Part shown: positions 58,804 through 64,000 of the stretch, piece after piece
Layout: the number at the start of each line of letters is the position of its first letter
Position numbering within the stretch: the stretch's first letter is position 1
NCBI GenBank assembly: GCA_004565275.1
Contig: SDOX01000121.1
Span: forward strand, 45,070 to 109,069
Reading direction: 5' to 3'
From: Nannochloropsis salina CCMP1776
Taxonomy: Eukaryota > Sar > Eustigmatophyceae > Eustigmatales > Monodopsidaceae
Length of the DNA stretch: 64,000 bases
Notes under the pieces: model-generated
Databases searched by the model: none
Seen by the model: the letters and a program-made list of their open reading frames with translations, nothing else
Told to the model about the DNA's origin: nothing
Translations under genes and position numbers: made by a program

Positions 58804-59300
58804 GCGAGTTTGGAATGCAAAGGTACTGATGTCCCTCTCCGCAGGCGACAGCAGTGATGGTGTACTCGAAGGCGACCTGTAACAATGTTTCCTTGGGAGC
58901 TGTGGTTGAGGAGCACGCCATTCAAAGTAGTCGACTTGATGAGAGAGTAACATTTTGGTGGGATGTCTGGTTTGAAGGCCGAAAAAAATCACTGATTGGA
59001 CAAAGCGAGCGTGCGGTACTCAGTCAAGCCCACGAACAGTCCTGAACACTACACATCACTCTCGTTTCTTTGCGTCAACGCATTGTCAATGCTACGCTGG
59101 TCAAAGCAGGATGAGCCCACACTCATGAATGCATGCAGAACAAGAGGGTAGTCCAGGACAGTCACAAAACGCAATTCACAGGACGACGCAGTCCACCACT
59201 AAGGAGCGCCATGTCCGTACTCCGGAGGCGACTAGTAAACTCGTTCGTCCTCCTCCGACGACGGCTTCTATATGCCTTGACCTGGAGCCAAGATCACTCT

Positions 59301-59728
59301 CTCACCAGATGAAAACGTCCCTTTCAAAGCATAAGATGCCGTGACCTCGGTACATTTTATTCCTGTTCAGATATTGTACCCCCCGGGTTGTCAATCTCCG
59401 CCAAATAGTTTTGGCGGCTTGGGGCGGCGGAAAAGGAGATAGGCTTCCCGCCAGGCCCATATGCCAAACGGAATGCTTGTCTTGTCCGAAGGCGTAGGGG
59501 AATGGTGGGGGGGCACCGTGCCGGTGGCGGGGTCGGAGCGTCGAGGCCTTTTTTCTCTCGCATCGTCGTTTAGGAGAGGCATTATGTTGTTTTTAAGAAT
59601 CAGGGTGTCATGGGCTCGGTCTTTACCTGGTTTATGTGATGTACTGATCGCTTTGCCTAGGTGATGAATGGAACTCGACGCTGACTTCGCCTCCCCGCTT
59701 CTTGCCTTACCTACGAGCAGCCACAGTC
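59301..59728. other. Intergenic after the duplication
   Basis: Unique sequence between the edge of unit 2 and the start of the secreted-protein gene. It should hold the promoter of the latter. ORFs here are short and antisense to one another. Confidence 0.4.
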
Positions 59729-61859
59729 ATGCAGGCCGCGTCCTTGTATTCATCGACTCTTCTTCTTGTGATACTCGCTGTCTTCATGGGATGCACTGTC
59801 CATGCTCAGGAGCATGACCGGTCGTCGCGGCCGTTCAGTCGCTTGCAGTCGACCACGGGGGCCAGCAGTTCTTCATCCAATTCTGTCACCTCGAGACAAG
59901 AGTCGCCGGATAAGCAGACAGGTAGAAGGGGACAAAGGGGACTGAAGAAGGCTGGGGTCAATTAAGCGCCCAAAGGGTGTGTTTCCGTAACACAGCACTG
60001 TCACTTTTGTGGCAGGTTGGCTGGAATGGGCCGTTCATCGTTTTGACATCTTCCGTCGTGCTCCTCTTGCCTTTCCCTTCGACATCCAGACCTCAGACTC
60101 ACCACAAATATTCTCGAAACTCCCTTTTGACGCAACGAAACAGATGACGACTTTACCAAGCCATCCAGCCGCGCCGGTTACCTCTTGAACCTGACCAAAA
60201 ATACCTTCAATCCGGTGCAGGTTTTCAAGGATGCGATGAACACCAAAGGTACTCGGAGGGGGCTTGGACGCACGCAGTAAGGACATTAGCCCCTTTATGA
60301 TGCAGTGTGTCCCTCAGGCTACGGTCACGAGGATGTTTTCCCAGGCAGCTTGTCTCCTATGCAGGCGTTCGCTGTCCTCCCCCCCCTATCATAACCCTCC
60401 CCAATACGTGCTCCGTCTTCCGAGAGTTTGTGCGCGACAAGCCAACCGGCCCTAAGAAAAACAAAGACGACGTACAGATCTGTCACATGGCTTGCCCTTC
60501 CCACTATACCTTTCTACCCTCTCCGCAGGTTTCAAGGCCATCCTGGATAACCCCGACATCCACCACCGAGTCTTGAAGGACTTTCCTCTTCTGGGGGCGC
60601 TGACTGGCTTCAGTACGATCAAAGACAATCGACGACTTAGCGCCGAAGAGGTAAGATGGCAAATTAGGGGAAAGAGGAGGAGGAAGAGGGAGGGAAACCC
60701 TGATCTATGGACGAGGGAATGACGAGACTCTCTCCACGCACAGACCAAGAGCAGTTTCTCCACGGGCATGAACACGCTGCTCAACCTCGCCGACGACGCC
60801 TTCTTCAACAAGGTACCTCGTCCTCCTGGAATCCTCCTATCTTCCATATTCATCGCCCTTCCTCCTTGTCATTCCCACGTCTCCCCTGTCCTCTGCTTGC
60901 CTTTAGTCTCCCTTCATGGCCACCCCCTCCCACCCTGCTCAAAGTCACCATCGCATTTTTATGTCAAGATCTTTCTTTTAGCTTACCTCCTTCTGCCCTC
61001 GAACCCCCCACTCCTTTTTTCTCTCTCCCTTCCTGTTCAGGTGAATGAGCCGGACAAGGTCTCCGCCACCCTGGCAAAAATGGCGGCTTCCTCCGACCCC
61101 GGCATCCAGGTATGGGAATGAGGGAAAGGGGAGGAGGTGGGTGGTAAAGGAACGAGTATAATACGGAATGAACGAGGACATGTGTGTTGAATCCATCCGA
61201 GCCTGATAAGCATCGAGGACAGGACTTGCCTCCTTTTTACCAGCTTCCTGTGAAAACGCCCGTCTTCGCCCTGGAATCTGTCCACGACTAGATCGTTATC
61301 CGTTTGCCCGCTCGTTTCCTAATCCTTCACTTTTCATAACTATGGGACCAGAACCTCTTCAAGCGTGCGCGGGCCGGAGAGCAAGGGGCGGTGGAGGAGC
61401 TGCAGGACGAGTTTGTCAATCAGCATTACTCAGGTGCTTGAGCGCGGTTCCTCTCTTTCCTTTTGCCTTGACACTCTCTTTCTCATTTTGTCTTTTACCC
61501 TTGAGAAGGCCCATCCCGGTATTTGTGGCCCTTTGTTATTGACTGTCGCGTTTGACTCTCCCTTTCTGCATAATGGTCTTGATAGGAATGGATGGGAAAG
61601 CCTTTCGAGAAATTTCCAAGCAACACAACGGTGACAAATTCAAGCAAATGCCTGAAATGATGCACTTCATTCAAAAAGATGCCAGCTTGGCTAAAGCGTT
61701 TGAAGACTGTAAGTAAGAGAGATGAAAGCGGGAGGAAAGGGGGGCTGGCGACTAGGACAAAGATAGCTTACTCCTCCCTACATTCACACAGTGTCCCGCA
61801 TGCGTGATTCGGACTTCCCGCCTACTGAGGAGGAGATGATGGCAACAATTAAATTGTAA
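59729..61859 (+). CDS. Small secreted protein, eight exons, unknown function
   Basis: Not recognised. ATG 59729 starts a signal peptide (MQAASLYSSTLLLVILAVFM, then GCTVHA). Exons 59729-59921, 60144-60248, 60529-60650, 60744-60812, then near 61042-61110, 61353-61434, 61587-61710 and 61794-61859 all join in phase to a TAA. After a Ser-rich linker come mostly helical segments: SSRAGYLLNLTKNTFNPVQV, GFKAILDNPDIHHRVLKDFP, TGMNTLLNLADDAFFNK, GAVEELQDEFVNQHY and MPEMMHFIQKDASLAKAFED. The end is acidic. The region 60319-60480 between exons 2 and 3 also has a readable frame, but it breaks phase, so it is treated as intron. A secretory or plastid route is possible, because leaders to complex plastids begin with a signal peptide; no clear transit motif follows. 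Confidence 0.65.
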
Positions 61860-62823
61860 ATTAATCTCAGAAGAGAAAGAAATGGTTTCAGGGTGAGGTA
61901 GTCCAGAGGGGAACAGGAAGTGAAGACGGAGGTAATAAGGAAGTGTTGCCAACGCGAACAGCTCCGTATTCCAGGTCAAGGGGAAAAAAGGCCAAGAGTG
62001 CATTTTTGCTGTGAAGCCTTTGTATGGATATGAGAGAAAAGAAACAAAGTGTGTCTCAAGTACAGCTGATTGATATTTCGCACCAGCACGGGACCACACG
62101 GATTGGGCTTAAAGCCATGCCTGAAGACAGGACCCAGCTCGCCTAGTTCGTCTTTGGGTTCTCCTTTCTTTCATGTACATTCTTTTTGACGGTACACGCT
62201 ATACACAGAATTTCTTGCGGAACCTTGGTCTTATAAATGCAGAAGAAAAGACCCGCTCGTGAGCTGCTGCAGCATATGTAGAGGACAATACATTGATCAT
62301 CACATATATCGAAAGGATCCACGTCTTAGATCAAATTTCGGCAAGTGCAAGTAGCATGCAGGACAACCCTGAGTTTGCCTCGTCGAAAAAAAGGATGAGG
62401 AAGGTTTCCCGTCAAATGTAAGAAAACTGCAGCAGAAATGGACGAACTTCAAGCAACGTCATCCTCAACAAGAGAGTGGCGTCATACTTCAAGGAAGAGT
62501 CCACACACGTTCCAGCATTCTTCTCGTAAAATGACGACGACCGCGACACCTTGTGTTTTGGTGCAGGTATCAAGCAAAACACTGTCTGGAGTAGCCCTCT
62601 TGAACTGGAGGTGCCTTCATTACTGCTTTGTTGTTTTGGTCCCTGTTAGTATGATTAGCAGGAAAACGAAGTCACATCCGGCTCATGATATTAATCCCGA
62701 AGTGTCTTCAGATACTGAGGCATAGATGTCGATGTTTCAGACGTAAATCCTTTGGCGTCGATCTATCACCAGCCGTATGCCGGTAGCCGTACCATTCGGC
62801 CATCCACTCGGACAGCCAATTCA
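61860..62823 (+). other. Intergenic, no firm gene
   Basis: Between the secreted-protein gene and the glycerol-3-phosphate dehydrogenase gene, both plus. An ORF at 62438-62725 (95 codons, Ser/Thr-rich start) might be a 5' exon of the next gene, but I see no supporting splice pair. Confidence 0.3.
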
Positions 62824-64000
62824 ATGTCGAATCAGCGACAACTTTTCAACTTTTTCGTGTTTTCCACCTTCCTTTTCCTAAACCTAAACACCTTAGCAAC
62901 CCGTAGTTATCCGACCACAAAGCGAAGAATGGTGGACAATGAGCCCGCACCTAAGCGGCCTTGTCATGGGCGCGCGTCTCCTGTTATTGAAGCTAACCCC
63001 GCGTCGCACACTGCTGAGAAAGCTGCTACAGCCAAAAGCAAGGTATATATTATTTCCATTACGTATGAAAGGTTTACATGGACGTCAGGGCCCTGCAATG
63101 CAAAATTTTCATAGGATCTTTACGGCTATTGACATGTTTTCTTTTTACGTTATTCATGGAAAAGCTTTTCCTTCCCCGTGTTGTCTATGTCACTCCTCGA
63201 TCACGTAGGTGACGGTGATCGGCGGCGGATCTTTCGGCCTCGCCATGGCCTCTGTGGTTGGAAAAAAAGGACACCCCACATGCATTTTGGTGCGAAAGGA
63301 GGATGTAAGTAACAGTATGCCTTCAAAAAAGTATCGGGCGAGGAAGTCAGAAAAGGGCCTTGTTGCGGCAAGCTGAGAGGCATGGTGCATGGTGACGGTG
63401 TTTCCAAACGCATGCTTTTCAGTGCAGAGATACCAATACAGGCCCATTATTTCTTCGCATCATCTAGGTGGCGATGCACATAAACACGGAGCATAGTCAC
63501 CCCCAGCACCTCAGCGACATGCACCTTGTGGATACCATCACTGCCAGCGCCGACCCTGCGGTAGGTGGGGGAAGAGGGATGGGAGGGGAAGGAGGGGAGG
63601 GAGGGGGGGAACGAGGGGGGGATATGACAGGAGGAAGAGGGATGACATATGATTGAGAATCAGGTTTGAAAGCGGGTGAAAGAAAGGATAAATACGATAT
63701 GGATGAGGAGATATTAAGCCTCAGCTTGATGGCCTCCGAAAGCCATGCCTCCCCCTCCCTCCCTCCCTCCCTCCCTCCCTCCCCACGGGCAGCCTGTGAA
63801 CCAGTCACTGCCTTTGTAAGTTAATACCTTGCCTCCTCCCCTCCCATTCCTGTCCCCACGTCAGGCGGCCTTCGAGGGCTCGGCGTTTATTTTGCATTGC
63901 ATTCCTGTGCAGTACTCGCGCAAGTATTTGGAGGAGATCGCGCCCTTCGTCCCCCCTGGGGTCCCGGTCATCTCCACCTCCAAGGTGAGGGAGGGAGGGA
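62824..64000 (+). CDS. NAD-dependent glycerol-3-phosphate dehydrogenase, 5' part (runs off the window)
   Basis: Reduces dihydroxyacetone phosphate to glycerol-3-phosphate, the backbone for membrane and storage lipids. Exon 1 (62824-63042) encodes MSNQRQLFNFFVFSTFLFLN and a basic stretch. Exon 2 (63209-63304) carries the dinucleotide-binding motif VTVIGGGSFGLAMASVVGKK; exon 3 (63468-63560) VAMHINTEHSHPQHL, the usual INxxHxxxxYL-type block; and the exon from about 63864 SAFILHCIPVQYSRKYLEEI and PPGVPVISTSK, ending at a GTGAGG donor near 63985. The order fits GpsA-type enzymes. The catalytic Lys and C-terminal domain lie beyond the right edge. The hydrophobic N-terminus suggests a signal-type leader, so this may be an ER- or plastid-directed isoform rather than a cytosolic one. 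Confidence 0.85.
63755..63785 (+). repeat. CCCT array before an acceptor, with GGGA-rich 5' partner
   Basis: CCCT units in the intron after exon 3 of the glycerol-3-phosphate dehydrogenase gene. The same intron opens with a G-rich tract (63561-63620), giving complementary ends. Confidence 0.8.

Larger units (their letters stand above)
53859..59300. repeat. Tandem duplication, unit 2
   Basis: Begins TAATACACGTACCAGAC as unit 1 does. Identity to unit 1 appears near total from 53860 to about 57880, then drops: matching blocks alternate with unrelated sequence around 58060-58330, and similarity beyond 58880 is patchy, fading near 59300. Confidence 0.88.

Noticed and set aside
48235-59300. A composite transposon as the explanation of the duplicated units
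   Set aside because: No transposase, reverse transcriptase, terminal inverted repeats or LTRs were seen; a plain tandem duplication suffices.
60319-60480. Possible extra exon in the secreted-protein gene (SVFREFVRDKPTGPKKNKDD)
   Set aside because: Its phase does not fit either neighbour, while joining 60248 directly to 60529 does.

Overview
The window is nuclear DNA from a compact, intron-rich eukaryotic genome. Nearly every recognisable gene is split by GT-AG introns of about 70-400 bases, so genes can only be read by joining short ORF fragments in phase. The gene content (a plant-type 4-hydroxyphenylpyruvate dioxygenase, an ABCG half-transporter, an ACR3 arsenite pump, and N-terminal leaders on several proteins), a density of about one gene per 3 kb, and abundant GGGA/CCCT arrays in introns fit a photosynthetic stramenopile. 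A eustigmatophyte such as Nannochloropsis/Microchloropsis is my best guess; this is inference, not proof. All gene models were built by eye from splice phases and protein similarity.

Layout, left to right: two small uncertain genes (174-1257); a many-exon secreted protein of unknown function (2074-6518); a head-to-head arsenic pair, an ACR3-type arsenite efflux pump (minus, 7104-8916) and an arsenate reductase of the low-molecular-weight phosphatase fold (plus, 10045-10772); a BTB/BACK-domain protein (11598-16538); an importin-alpha-like armadillo protein (minus, 17587-21060); a pectin acetylesterase/Notum-family hydrolase (minus, 21634-25117); a pyroglutamyl-peptidase I (minus, 26217-27291) head-to-head with an N-terminal glutamine amidohydrolase of the N-degron pathway (plus, 28176-29516); an unidentified minus-strand gene (30168-31125); a protein with a PP1-docking-like motif and a ZZ-like zinc finger (to 33375); an intronless class 3 lipase (34005-35573); a FAM133-like nuclear K/S-rich protein (35695-36868); an ABCG half-transporter (38167-42457); and HPPD (43918-47049).

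From 47.2 to 59.3 kb lies a tandem duplication with units of about 5.6 kb. Each unit carries one minus-strand gene for a large single-pass membrane protein. The protein has an ectodomain of repeated Gly-rich beta-helix-like units, a His/Asp-rich linker and a C-terminal beta-rich domain. Remnants of a third unit lie on the left flank. Both full units carry a short telomere-like AGGGTT array inside an intron. This is the least explained part of the window.

The right end holds a small secreted protein gene (59729-61859) and the first exons of an NAD-dependent glycerol-3-phosphate dehydrogenase that runs off the edge (62824-64000).

Two neighbourhoods look functionally coherent: arsenate reduction next to arsenite export, and two enzymes that act on N-terminal glutamine or its cyclised form. 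No rRNA, tRNA, CRISPR array or intact transposon was recognised.
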